A stretch of DNA of 34,343 nucleotides from the NCBI GenBank assembly GCA_964525945.1, contig CAZGKX010000023.1, forward strand, positions 1 through 34,343, in the 5' to 3' direction. Every line of letters begins with the position of its first letter. Position 1 is the stretch's first letter. Positions 7,236 through 14,930 of this stretch are shown here, piece by piece. Under the pieces are notes generated by a model, which was given only the letters and a program-made list of their open reading frames with translations, did not search any database and was not told the origin of the DNA. The position numbers and the translations under genes are program-made. The DNA comes from CAZGKX01 sp964525945. Lineage in GTDB: Bacteria; Pseudomonadota; Gammaproteobacteria; Legionellales; Legionellaceae.

Positions 7236-9776
7236 TTAAGGCCCCCCTGGACGAGTTTTTAGGGCATGCAGTTTGTTGATGTTTAACTTAATTTCTGCCA
7301 ACAAAGGTATTTTTTGAGGGGGAGCTTGAAAAAATTGTGGCAGATAAGATAAATGAGAAATTTTATTCACGCCATGATTGGCCAATTCTTCGGTCAGATG
7401 ATCATGAAAGGCTTTTATGGTTTGCGATAACATGGATAAACGTTCCTGCGGTGTGGTCTTTTCGGCCTGTTCTATGCTGCTTGTTTGACGTTGCAAATCA
7501 GCAGCAACCTCTGTGTTCAGCAATGCGTATTGAGTGATATCGCTGTTAAATTCATGCAACATGCATTCCAAAATATAAGGAACAATGGTGCGTTCAAGGG
7601 TGCGTATTTTTTCATCGTCTTGCCTTGGTGTTTCAGTAACGTCTTGCATATAAGCTTGTGCTTGGGCCATGGGGGTAACTGCAATATGCAATATTTCCTG
7701 CAATTGTGCTTGCCATTGTCCCAACTGTTTTTCATTGTTGGCGATATTTTTAATGTACGTTCGGACAGCTACATTACTAATTTTATAATCATTTTGTGAG
7801 GCGGCAAGCAAATGAGTGATGGGTGCTCCTTTAGCAACCAAATATTCAACCACCGTGAGGTACCCAGTTAACCCTGCAAGTAGAAGTGGATCTGCGAGAG
7901 GATTTTTATTTTTTTTAAATATACCCTTGTTTTTTTCCACAATTATTTTAACGATATCTATTTTCCCCATTGCCGCAGCCAATGCCAATGGGGTCTGGGA
8001 ATTGGGGTTGGGCTCCGTAAGGACCGCTCCGTTTGCAATCAACAAAGTAACCAGGTCAGCATTGCCGGTGCGCACCGCATCAAAAATAGCAGTTTCGCCG
8101 TGTGAGTTTTTTTGATGTATAGATACACCGTGTTTAATCAAATATTGCACAAACTCGATCTGCTCATACATTATGGCATATGACAAAGGTGTGTCCCCAG
8201 TTTGGGTCTTTTGGTTAAGATTTGCACCATGGGCTCTTAAACGAATGATACTTTCTATATCGCCTATCTCTGCGGCTGTATGAACAGGGGCGAGTTTACG
8301 TGTGGTTTTTCCCAAAAAACTGTCGTGTTCATCGCATGTAGCTTGGTTGACCCGAGCACCCTTTTTAAAAAGGCTGTCGAGAATATCACGTTTCTTTTTT
8401 CGAACGGCTAGATGAGCGAGGGTATCGTTATTGTCTTGCCCTAATTCGACGCAGGTGAGTTGACGAATTGCAAAGGAAGGTTGTTGGATCATTTTAAGTG
8501 CAATGGCGTCGTGGTCTTGTGCGATCAAATGGTACAACACCTGTTGCGGGGCGGTGGCGGTGCGCAGATCGAATTCGAACAATATTTCCTCAAAAGAACG
8601 GTCTAATTTTTCTGCCAATGATTGCACAATGTGCCCCAGTCCTTGCTCTAAAATAGTCCAAAGGAGAGGTTGTCCGTTGTGGGGTTCTTGCAATGCATTT
8701 TTTATAGCATCGCGTGGCAACGCCAATAAAAATTGAAAGTGACCGGCGTTATAGGCCGCATTCCGTTCTTCGGGTGTTCGGTGGATGTGGTTGGCTTCGA
8801 TTGTATCCATGCTCTGTTCGAGGGGTGAATAAGTTTTAAAATGCAAAGGAGATTCTGGAATGTAATAAACAATGGGTACGGTGTATGTTTCATCCACCTC
8901 GCCTTGCTCAACAAGACGTTTTTTTAAAAGGCGTGCATATTCTTGTGCTTGCAATCGGCTGCTTAATGTGTCGGATGCAATAAAAATTTTACTCCTGTTT
9001 TGATTGCCCCATCGCAAACGGACCAGAACCTCATTGTATTGGTCTTTTTTCTTTTTTATTTCAACGATAAAGTCTGCCAAATTTTCTTTGGAAAACAACG
9101 TGTAGGGTTGTTTGCTCTCGTGATAGTCTGCGGCTGCTTCCAAAGTGTTAAAATCATAAGGTCGATTGACCGTTCCGCCATCGTAAATGTAATTACGATC
9201 GGTAAATAACACATCGGTTTCGTCAAAAAGAGCCCCAACCAATATCGACTCGCGGCTGGTATCAAAACCAAACACCCTACAGGCATGATCCGGTGTCGCA
9301 AGTGAGGCGGATTGGGCTTTTGAAAATCCTTGTTTTTGTTGTTCAGTGTATTGTGGGGTTTTCAGCGGTGCGGTAGGGTGTTTGTTCGAGGCCTTGTCGT
9401 TTGGTCTTTGAAACACGCCCTGTCCTGTGACGGTGAACGCCTTTTTTGTCCCGCTGCGTAAAGGTTTACGAGCACCGCTGGTGATGGTTTCTATAAAATT
9501 ACGGTAAAAGCAATTTTGATCCGCGCGTAACGATTTAATGACCACATTCGTTGTGGGCGGTTCTTGAGCGGCGTTAGCGCGCAGATCGGTCCGCCATGCT
9601 TGCCATTGCTCAATCGTTATTTGCATACATGCTGTATTTTGTGGAGGCGATGAATCCACGTTTTCTGAGTACAAATCAGGAAATCTATGTTTTATTTGAT
9701 CAAAAACGTGTTTTGCTTCCTCAGGATTAGCAAAATACTGCGTGTCTAAAAAAATATTTTTGAAATTGGATGTCAT
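7236..9776 (-). CDS. Ankyrin-repeat protein, candidate effector (846 aa)
   Basis: The N-terminal ~400 residues match no family I recognise. Around residues 450-690 there are about six ankyrin repeats, with recognisable units such as NDTLAHLAVRKKKRDILDSL, GDTPLSYAIMYEQIEFVQYL, GETAIFDAVRTGNADLVTLL and QTPLALAAAMGKIDIVKIIV, each followed by a KGA or NGA turn. The C-terminal ~160 residues are helical, charged and Gln-rich. No signal peptide or membrane segment is seen. Ankyrin proteins of this size in Legionellales are often translocated into host cells, but I see no clear glutamate-rich C-terminal E-block, so effector status is inference from family and taxon. No good Shine-Dalgarno precedes ATG 9774-9776, and a promoter-like pair ends only four bases upstream. 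The gene is monocistronic and convergent with ubiI. Confidence 0.9.
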   Translation of the reverse strand: MTSNFKNIFLDTQYFANPEEAKHVFDQIKHRFPDLYSENVDSSPPQNTACMQITIEQWQAWRTDLRANAAQEPPTTNVVIKSLRADQNCFYRNFIETITSGARKPLRSGTKKAFTVTGQGVFQRPNDKASNKHPTAPLKTPQYTEQQKQGFSKAQSASLATPDHACRVFGFDTSRESILVGALFDETDVLFTDRNYIYDGGTVNRPYDFNTLEAAADYHESKQPYTLFSKENLADFIVEIKKKKDQYNEVLVRLRWGNQNRSKIFIASDTLSSRLQAQEYARLLKKRLVEQGEVDETYTVPIVYYIPESPLHFKTYSPLEQSMDTIEANHIHRTPEERNAAYNAGHFQFLLALPRDAIKNALQEPHNGQPLLWTILEQGLGHIVQSLAEKLDRSFEEILFEFDLRTATAPQQVLYHLIAQDHDAIALKMIQQPSFAIRQLTCVELGQDNNDTLAHLAVRKKKRDILDSLFKKGARVNQATCDEHDSFLGKTTRKLAPVHTAAEIGDIESIIRLRAHGANLNQKTQTGDTPLSYAIMYEQIEFVQYLIKHGVSIHQKNSHGETAIFDAVRTGNADLVTLLIANGAVLTEPNPNSQTPLALAAAMGKIDIVKIIVEKNKGIFKKNKNPLADPLLLAGLTGYLTVVEYLVAKGAPITHLLAASQNDYKISNVAVRTYIKNIANNEKQLGQWQAQLQEILHIAVTPMAQAQAYMQDVTETPRQDDEKIRTLERTIVPYILECMLHEFNSDITQYALLNTEVAADLQRQTSSIEQAEKTTPQERLSMLSQTIKAFHDHLTEELANHGVNKISHLSYLPQFFQAPPQKIPLLAEIKLNINKLHALKTRPGGP

Positions 9777-9780
9777 GAAT

Positions 9781-9808
9781 ATTCTACCCGCAAAAAAGTT
9801 ATTGTCTA
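9781..9808 (-). promoter_or_regulatory. Promoter-like pair at the ankyrin gene start (possible leaderless mRNA)
   Basis: On the minus strand TAGACA (9803-9808) and TAGAAT (9781-9786) are spaced by 16 nt, each matching consensus at five of six positions. The -10 ends four bases before the ATG, so transcription would begin almost at the start codon. No ribosome-binding site is evident in the same place. Confidence 0.35.
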
Positions 9809-9819
9809 TACCGCTTTGC

Positions 9820-9919
9820 TTTTAAATTGACTTGTAGGTTGGGCCTTGGCCCAACAATTTAAGCCATGCCTACCTTGCGTTGGGCCAAGGCCCAACCTAC
9901 AAAGAAGCGTCAATTAAAA
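9820..9919. repeat. Palindromic MITE/REP-like element
   Basis: A perfect 24-bp inverted repeat has its arms at 9832-9855 and 9879-9902. Each arm starts or ends with TTGTAGGTTGGGCC or its complement. Each arm is itself a small palindrome (TTGGGCC-TT-GGCCCAA). Outside them, near-matching outer arms TTTTAAATTGAC (9820-9831) and GTCAATTAAAA (9909-9919) extend the symmetry, with six extra bases on the right. The 23-nt centre is unique. The GTAGGTTGGGCC motif resembles repeats scattered through many proteobacterial genomes. It carries no ORF and lies between the divergent ankyrin gene and the Tyr/Gly-rich gene. Confidence 0.85.
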
Positions 9920-9987
9920 ATAAATCCTCTATAGTATAGACCAATCCGTCAGATCAGGTTTGAACTACGATGAATTGTATTATTTTC

Positions 9988-10015
9988 TTGAAAAAAACAC
10001 GTTTATGTCTAATAT
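9988..10015 (+). promoter_or_regulatory. Possible promoter for the Tyr/Gly-rich secreted protein
   Basis: TTGAAA (9988-9993), a 16-nt spacer and TAATAT (10010-10015) would start transcription near 10022, about 35 nt before the start codon. The -35 box is good; the -10 matches four of six. Confidence 0.4.
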
Positions 10016-10056
10016 TAACTCTAAGAGGCTAACAAAAAGGCCTAATGGAGAATGTT

Positions 10057-10410
10057 ATGGAAAAGTGTATGAAAATAAACATGGTGGGTTTAGCCGGAAT
10101 ATTTGCAGGAACTCTATTTATAGCAGGCTCATTGGTTAGCCACTCAGCGAAAGCAGCCACTGTGGTCGTATCGCCCAATCCTTTTGTGCCCAATGTGGTG
10201 GTCACGCAGCCCAATTACCGTGGTTATGGTTATCGAACGGGTTGGTACTACGGCCGGCCTGGTTATTATAATAACGGCAGGTATTATGGCAATCGTTATG
10301 GCACAACATACCGCAATGGTTATCGCGGTGGCACGGTCTACCATCACGGTACGACGTACCATAACAATGGTAATGTTTACCATCGTGGTGGCACGGCTTA
10401 TCGACGTTAA
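10057..10410 (+). CDS. Small secreted Tyr/Gly/Arg-rich protein
   Basis: I do not recognise a family. The 117-aa product has a signal peptide (hydrophobic core around MVGLAGIFAGTLFIAGSL, likely cleavage after SHSAKA). A short Val/Pro stretch follows (VVVSPNPFVPNVVVTQP), and then about 65 residues made almost entirely of Tyr, Gly, Arg, Asn, His and Thr (GYGYRTGWYYGRPGYYNNG, later repeated TYRNGY and TTYHNNGNVYHRGG units). The mature protein is probably periplasmic, outer-membrane associated or extracellular, basic and disordered. ATG 10057 is chosen because GGAG lies six bases upstream (10047-10050); ATG 10045 is an alternative adding four residues. A strong terminator follows directly, so the gene is monocistronic. 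Confidence 0.8.
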   Translation: MEKCMKINMVGLAGIFAGTLFIAGSLVSHSAKAATVVVSPNPFVPNVVVTQPNYRGYGYRTGWYYGRPGYYNNGRYYGNRYGTTYRNGYRGGTVYHHGTTYHNNGNVYHRGGTAYRR

Positions 10411-10424
10411 TCTGTCTTTTCTGT

Positions 10425-10450
10425 AAAGGCGCTTAACAGCGCCTTTTTTA
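10425..10450 (+). terminator. Intrinsic terminator after the Tyr/Gly-rich gene
   Basis: AAAGGCGC (10425-10432) and GCGCCTTT (10439-10446) form an 8-bp stem with a 6-nt loop, running into a T tract ending at 10449. It is a textbook rho-independent terminator 15 nt after the stop codon. Confidence 0.9.
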
Positions 10451-10472
10451 GTGATCCAACGACGTCCTTATG

Positions 10473-10510
10473 GTAATCTCCCTACGCAGTTTATTTTTTA
10501 TGGAGATTAC
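10473..10510 (+). promoter_or_regulatory. Leader hairpin that can sequester the Shine-Dalgarno of the papain-like gene
   Basis: GTAATCTCC (10473-10481) is perfectly complementary to GGAGATTAC (10502-10510), with a 20-nt A/U-rich loop and two possible outer wobble pairs. The GGAG at 10502-10505 is the only plausible ribosome-binding site for ATG 10515, and it lies wholly inside the right arm. This is the layout of a translational switch such as an RNA thermometer or protein-controlled leader. The structure is seen directly; the regulatory role is inferred. Confidence 0.55.
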
Positions 10511-10514
10511 TGGC

Positions 10515-11600
10515 ATGAAATTAACAGCTTGGGTTCTGTTGGCCTGTTTTTCAAGCAGCGTGGCTATTGCCGATGATTTGCAACTGGCAGGTACGGTGAC
10601 TCAAAATTTACCGGCTCCAACATCATCACAACATGCATTTTCAGTGCAGTCTGAACAACCTCAACCAATTACTTTATTGAACATACAATTGTCCGATAAC
10701 GCGCAGCGTATTTTAAAATTACGTGCTGACAAAGCAATGCATCCCGCTCAAACTCTGGCGTCTCCGAGAATTTCCCGCCATCCATCTCAAGTGCAACGTG
10801 GCATGGCCAACGTTCCGGTGTTGAATCAAGGGGCTCATGGCGCTTGTGTTACTTTTGCTGTCACTGCGGCCATGGATGCAGCTTTGGAAAAAGGCGATTA
10901 CATCAGTCAATTGTGCCAATTGCAATTAGGGCGTTATTTGGAAAACAATGCCTACATTCCAAGTGGTTGGAATGGTTCATTGGCAGAAATGGTTATTCAT
11001 CAAACCCAACTGTTTGGCATTGTGAGCAAAGATCAACAAGCATTAAACGGTTGCGGTGACGTGTTTGTTTACCCTTTGGCTGAGGCAGAACCACAAACTG
11101 ATATGACGCCGAGTCAATACCACCTCATCAGCGAACAACCCAACAATGTCATGTGGTCACCTGTGCTGGACATGTTTCATGTGGCGTTGGATAAAACCGA
11201 TATGGCCAATGTGCTGAACACCGTTAAAGATGCTTTGAGCAAAGGCGATCGCTTGACCTTTGGTGTTTTATTGCCTGCCGTGGAAAAAGGCGTTGCAGGA
11301 GCCGTTGGCAGCCATCACGCCTTATTAGACACTTGGGTCTTAACGCCTGAAATTGCCGCTGAATTGAATGATGCACAGGAATTACCGGGGCATGAGATGG
11401 TGATCACAGGCTACGATGACAATGCCATGGCTATTGATTTGCAGGGGCATGTGCACAAAGGTTTGTTAACCCTGCGCAACTCTTGGAGTAAATTTGCAGG
11501 TGATAAAGGTGATTTTTACATGACGTATGCTTACTTTAAAACATTGGCCATTGAAGTGCATCAAATTGGCGTGATACCCACACCAGAGCCCGCCGCATAA
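10515..11600 (+). CDS. Secreted papain-like (C1 family) cysteine peptidase
   Basis: The 362-aa protein has a signal peptide (MKLTAWVLLACFSSSVAIA) and a ~90-residue pro-region-like segment. The catalytic domain then begins at VPVLNQGAHGACVTFAVTAA, which matches the Gln-oxyanion and Cys region of papain. Cys111, the His in PGHEMVITGYDD (His293) and the Asn in TLRNSWS (Asn322) form the expected Cys-His-Asn triad in the right order. It is probably exported to the periplasm or beyond by Sec. Legionella has secreted C1-like proteins of this type (Lpg2622 is one I recall), so a host-directed role is possible but unproven. ATG 10515 is favoured over 10470 and 10500 because it gives a clean signal peptide and has GGAG nine bases upstream. 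That site lies in a strong hairpin. Confidence 0.88.
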   Translation: MKLTAWVLLACFSSSVAIADDLQLAGTVTQNLPAPTSSQHAFSVQSEQPQPITLLNIQLSDNAQRILKLRADKAMHPAQTLASPRISRHPSQVQRGMANVPVLNQGAHGACVTFAVTAAMDAALEKGDYISQLCQLQLGRYLENNAYIPSGWNGSLAEMVIHQTQLFGIVSKDQQALNGCGDVFVYPLAEAEPQTDMTPSQYHLISEQPNNVMWSPVLDMFHVALDKTDMANVLNTVKDALSKGDRLTFGVLLPAVEKGVAGAVGSHHALLDTWVLTPEIAAELNDAQELPGHEMVITGYDDNAMAIDLQGHVHKGLLTLRNSWSKFAGDKGDFYMTYAYFKTLAIEVHQIGVIPTPEPAA

Positions 11601-11687
11601 TACATGGTCTCAACACGACACGGTGTGTGGGGGCAATGCCCCTGGCACCCAACGCATGTTTTGTTACTCCATGCTGTAATTCCTGAC

Positions 11688-12638
11688 TTACCGGGCAAAC
11701 GTGTGTTGACTAAAAGCCACCCTGGCAGCAATGGACTCTTTGCCTTGTAGAAGCGCGTGTTGTGCTTCGATGGCTTTGTAACGCTGCAAGACACCTTCGC
11801 GATTGGCGATTTGAATATTTAAACCGGGTCGGGCATTCAGCTCTAGCATCAAAGGCCCTTGGGTTTTGTCCAGCACGATGTCCACGCCTAAATAACCTAA
11901 ACCTGTTAATTCGTAACAACTTGCTGCAATTTCTAAAATTTTATCCCAAAAAGGCACTTGAATATTGACGATGGGGTTTAAGGTGTCAGGATGGTAATCA
12001 ATGGCATCATTGTGAAAAACGCCCCCTAATGTCATGCCTGTGGCTAAATTGACGCCAACTCCGATGGCACCTTGATGCAAGTTGGCTTTCCCCCCCGATA
12101 AACGGGTTGGCAAGCGCACCATTGCCATGGCTGGATAGCCCAGAAGACTAATGATCCGAATATCCGGTACGCCCTCATGGCTCACCTCTGCAAACACGGG
12201 ATCCACAATCACGCGCCGTTCAATGATCGCGTAATCCGCATGGCCGCCGAGACTATAGGCGCCCGATAACAAACAAGAAAGGTGGTAGCTTAACTCTTGG
12301 CTGGTTAATAATTTCCCATTGATTTGGCGATAACGACCAAACACGCGATCGGTGATGACCAAGATACCATCACCACCGGCCCCGCACGCGGGTTTGATCA
12401 CAAAATCAGTATAGGGCTGCAGCAATTGATCAATTTTTTTGATTTGATGTTCTGTTTCAATTAATTCATACATGGCAGGGACTGCAATGGCAGATTGTAA
12501 GGCCAGGCGTTTGGTTTTTAATTTATCATCCACCAAAGGATAGAGCTTGCGACGATTATAGCGTAAAACATAATCACTGTTACGACGATTGATGCTTAAA
12601 ATCCCTCCTCTGCGTAACTGATGATACCTTTTCCACAT
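11688..12638 (-). CDS. ATP-grasp, alpha-L-glutamate ligase-like protein (RloC-like)
   Basis: This 316-aa cytoplasmic ATP-grasp protein belongs to the sugar-transfer/alpha-L-glutamate-ligase-related group. Visible motifs are the ATP-binding YTDFVIKPACGAGGDGILVI (about residues 94-113), DIRIISLLGYPAMAMVRLP (the carboxylate-binding region), GGKANLHQGAIGVGV, and the metal-binding end LGVDIVLD...LMLELNARPGLNIQ. It is the last gene of a three-gene operon with the 7TM transglutaminase-like gene (3-nt gap) and the retropepsin-like gene. Related trios were described in Pseudomonas as rloA/rloB/rloC and linked to growth at low osmolarity, as I recall. The substrate of the ligase is not established. AGGAG precedes ATG 12638. 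The first residues (MWKRYHQLRRGGILSINRRN) are typical for the family. Confidence 0.92.
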   Translation of the reverse strand: MWKRYHQLRRGGILSINRRNSDYVLRYNRRKLYPLVDDKLKTKRLALQSAIAVPAMYELIETEHQIKKIDQLLQPYTDFVIKPACGAGGDGILVITDRVFGRYRQINGKLLTSQELSYHLSCLLSGAYSLGGHADYAIIERRVIVDPVFAEVSHEGVPDIRIISLLGYPAMAMVRLPTRLSGGKANLHQGAIGVGVNLATGMTLGGVFHNDAIDYHPDTLNPIVNIQVPFWDKILEIAASCYELTGLGYLGVDIVLDKTQGPLMLELNARPGLNIQIANREGVLQRYKAIEAQHALLQGKESIAARVAFSQHTFAR

Positions 12639-12641
12639 GAT

Positions 12642-14179
12642 TTATTTTACTCCTGCCAAGGCATTGAAGCGTGCAAGTTCAAATAATCGATAACCACGGT
12701 ATTGCCCAAACCAAAGGATCACTGCCAACAAGGCTAAAAGCAGCTCCGGGAACGCAAACATCAAGTATTGTAAGGGTGCATAATTCATGGCTCCGAACGC
12801 GATAACAGCAGCCACCAAACTGCCTATCCCGGACTTAATGGCACTGGCGGCACCACGCTCATCCCAGGTAATGCACATCCGTTCAATGGTCATGGTCAGA
12901 ATGACCATGGGGAACAGAGCAACCGATAAACCCGATTCAAGGTCTAGATTTTGACTGATCACACTGATAAATATCATCAATAGAATGACAACCGTTAATA
13001 TAGCAGCCAGCCTGGGCACCAACAGTAAACGCAATTGATCAAGGTAAAAACGGGCAATAAGACCAAACGATACAATCAACGTGAACAGTACGATGCCCCA
13101 AATGACATGTGTTTCTCGAAACGCCAATGCGATGAGCACCGGCATAAAGGTGCCAAAGGTGCTTAAACCAATAAAATTACGCAGCAACAAGATGATGAAC
13201 GCGCCCACCGGGACCGTTAACAAAATTTTATAGGTCTCTTGCACGTGAACGGGCAGTTGCAACAATGAAAAGCGTAATAACTGCGATTCAGTTTGCAAGC
13301 CATGCGCTTTTGCCACACTCAGTGCATTGATTGGGGTGGGGGAAATGGTTAGAAAGAATTGAGGTTTTTTGCCGCCCAACACATCAAACATGGGTTCATT
13401 GCCGTATTGCCAAACGAGAAAATCTTTAGGTAGCCCTGTGGCACCGGTACGCGGGTTGATAAACGTCCATTCTTTATCGTTGTAAACACCGAGTAACAGT
13501 TTAAAATCGGCTTTGTTTTGTTGTTTTAAATAAATGCCTTGAACAGGTATGGCATTTATTTTCGCCTGATTTAAAACCAGGATCGTGGCGTTGATGATAT
13601 TGGCATCATCAAAATCATTGCCAACCAAAAGTTTGGCATTGCCATCTTTTTTATTCAGCTCTTTGATGGTGCTTTGTGCGAAGGTTTGAATGTCGGCGGA
13701 GGATTGCCGAGCTTGCCCAATGATGGTGTCTACCGCCGATTTTTTATTTTCTTCCAGGGTTTGGACTTTAAAACGCGGGGGTTTGGCCAACAGCAATTCA
13801 TCGTTGTCTGTNNNNNNNNNNNNNNNNNNAATATGGCACGGTAATACAATGATTGTGGTTTGCCGGTGCTGCGGCGTAAGGACCAAACTGCCCGGCGATT
13901 GTCGCCCTGGAGACTGGTGGTTACCCCATAATTTTGAGCCACGAAATATTCATCCAAGATGGCGAAATGCGGCGGCATGTAAGGGATAGTAAAACTCGCC
14001 TTGACAGGAACATTGCGATCCGCCACAAAACGAAAATTGGCTTCAACAACCCAGCTGTTGATTGTTTCTGTGTCTGTGAGAGGCACATCAAGCACCAGGT
14101 GTCGATAAAAAAACACACCTATGCCCACTAAAAACAAGGTGATGATCAAGCCATAGAGATGTCTTTTATTTGAGTTCAT
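12642..14179 (-). CDS. Inactive transglutaminase fused to seven TM helices (RloB/UUP1-like), split by an 18-N gap
   Basis: One gene is broken by Ns at 13812-13829. The upstream part (14179 down to the gap) has a signal anchor (LYGLIITLFLVGIGVFFYRH) and a periplasmic domain ending in RAVWSLRRSTGKPQSLYYRAI. The downstream part resumes in another frame at TDNDELLLAKPPRFKVQTLE. It contains the degenerate transglutaminase region (QGIYLKQQ, WTFINPRTGATGLP) and then about seven membrane helices (KILLTVPVGAFIILLLR to LLLALLAVILWFGQY). This is the inactive-transglutaminase plus 7TM family that accompanies the ATP-grasp ligase and retropepsin-like protease. The frames on the two sides are incompatible with 18 missing bases, so the gap length is wrong or sequence is lost. 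I do not read it as a true pseudogene. Three-base spacing to both neighbours supports one operon. Confidence 0.88.
13812..13829. other. Assembly gap (18 N) in the 7TM transglutaminase-like gene
   Basis: Eighteen Ns. No matching overlap is seen in the flanks (minus strand GCCATATT before, ACAGACAA after), unlike the pepP gap. Some real sequence is therefore probably missing. The frame change across it requires a true length not equal to 18 modulo 3. Confidence 0.9.
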
Positions 14180-14182
14180 TAT

Positions 14183-14698
14183 TTATCCCGCTTTGTTTTG
14201 CAATGTATATTTGCGTTGAGGATCGATAATGCCGTTAAAGGCAATGATTGCTTCTCTGCCCAGTAACAATGGATAGATGAAACGTTTGCGGTTCGTTAAA
14301 TTAACGCGAACGACTTGTTCCTGGTTGGCGAGTTTTATACGCATTAACACCACCGGGCGATTGATGGATTTTCTGAGCAAAGGGTTGATATCGGAGGCTT
14401 CGCCTTCGCGTACTTTAATTCGAACCTTGCCAACGTATTCGCATTGAAAAGCAATATCGCCTTCTTTGCTGGGCACAATAAATTGCAAATAAGGTTTACC
14501 TTCAACCGAAACTTCCTTGATGTGCGTCGCATTCAAGGATGCAGATTTAGCGCCCGTATCGAGCTTTGCCGATAACGTCAGTTCTTTATCAACCAACGTT
14601 GCTTTTTCAATAAAGCCATAAATTATTTTTTCATTATCTGCCATAGCGTATCCCGCTAAAGATGAACAAAACAAGAAAAGGAGTGCAACGAACCGCAT
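14183..14698 (-). CDS. Retropepsin-like aspartic protease, 'ATP-dependent zinc protease' family (RloA-like)
   Basis: The 171-aa product has a signal peptide (MRFVALLFLFCSSLAGYAMA) and the retropepsin-like active-site motif KLDTGAKSASL (Asp47-Thr48-Gly49). Later conserved blocks are NRPVVLMRIKL and RKRFIYPLLLGREAI. Family members are annotated 'putative ATP-dependent zinc protease' (PF05618), but the DTGA motif and the short single-domain size fit a dimeric aspartic protease. It is probably periplasmic. The start is placed at ATG 14698, where GGAG lies six bases upstream and a signal peptide begins; a longer ORF upstream would bury that signal. It is first in the operon with the 7TM protein and the ATP-grasp ligase. 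Confidence 0.9.
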   Translation of the reverse strand: MRFVALLFLFCSSLAGYAMADNEKIIYGFIEKATLVDKELTLSAKLDTGAKSASLNATHIKEVSVEGKPYLQFIVPSKEGDIAFQCEYVGKVRIKVREGEASDINPLLRKSINRPVVLMRIKLANQEQVVRVNLTNRKRFIYPLLLGREAIIAFNGIIDPQRKYTLQNKAG

Positions 14699-14808
14699 TA
14701 AATTAAATCTCCAACTGATAGGTGTTATGAAATGTTGCTGATCGTAGCAGATTTGTGTCTTTAGGCACAGAGGCATTGTTTTAAATTTCTATTATTTTTA
14801 AAATTTTA

Positions 14809-14817
14809 TGATATAAT
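14809..14817 (+). promoter_or_regulatory. Extended -10 promoter for the large membrane protein
   Basis: TGATATAAT (14809-14817) is a perfect TATAAT with the extended TGn element in an A/T-rich stretch. The -35 region is poor, as is common with extended -10 promoters. Transcription would begin near 14824, leaving a leader of about 107 nt that includes a small hairpin (GCCAT-TTC-ATGGC, near 14873). Confidence 0.55.
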
Positions 14818-14930
14818 TCACGATGGCCGGTGCATTTTTGAGTTTCTTCAGATCAACTTGAATTTTTCCTTGCCATTTCATGGCTTGGCAGTTACAATGT
14901 GCACCATCTTAGCCGCTGCCTGTGAAAAGC

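Noticed and set aside
9820..9919. Intrinsic terminator or CRISPR-like repeat
   Set aside because: It is a single inverted-repeat unit with no T tract and no spaced direct repeats. A MITE/REP-like element fits better.
10144..10383. Minus-strand ORF rich in Thr/Ile/Val opposite the Tyr/Gly-rich gene
   Set aside because: It is the mirror of a low-complexity sequence, has no RBS, and the plus frame has a signal peptide, SD and terminator.
11630..11642. GGGGC-AAT-GCCCC hairpin as a terminator between convergent genes
   Set aside because: The stem is only 5 bp, the loop is 3 nt and no T tract follows on either strand. It could be chance in a G/C-rich spot.
12642..14179. Two separate genes or a frameshifted pseudogene on either side of the 18-N gap
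   Set aside because: Together the halves make one known architecture (anchor, inactive transglutaminase, 7TM) inside a tight operon. The frame change coincides exactly with the Ns.
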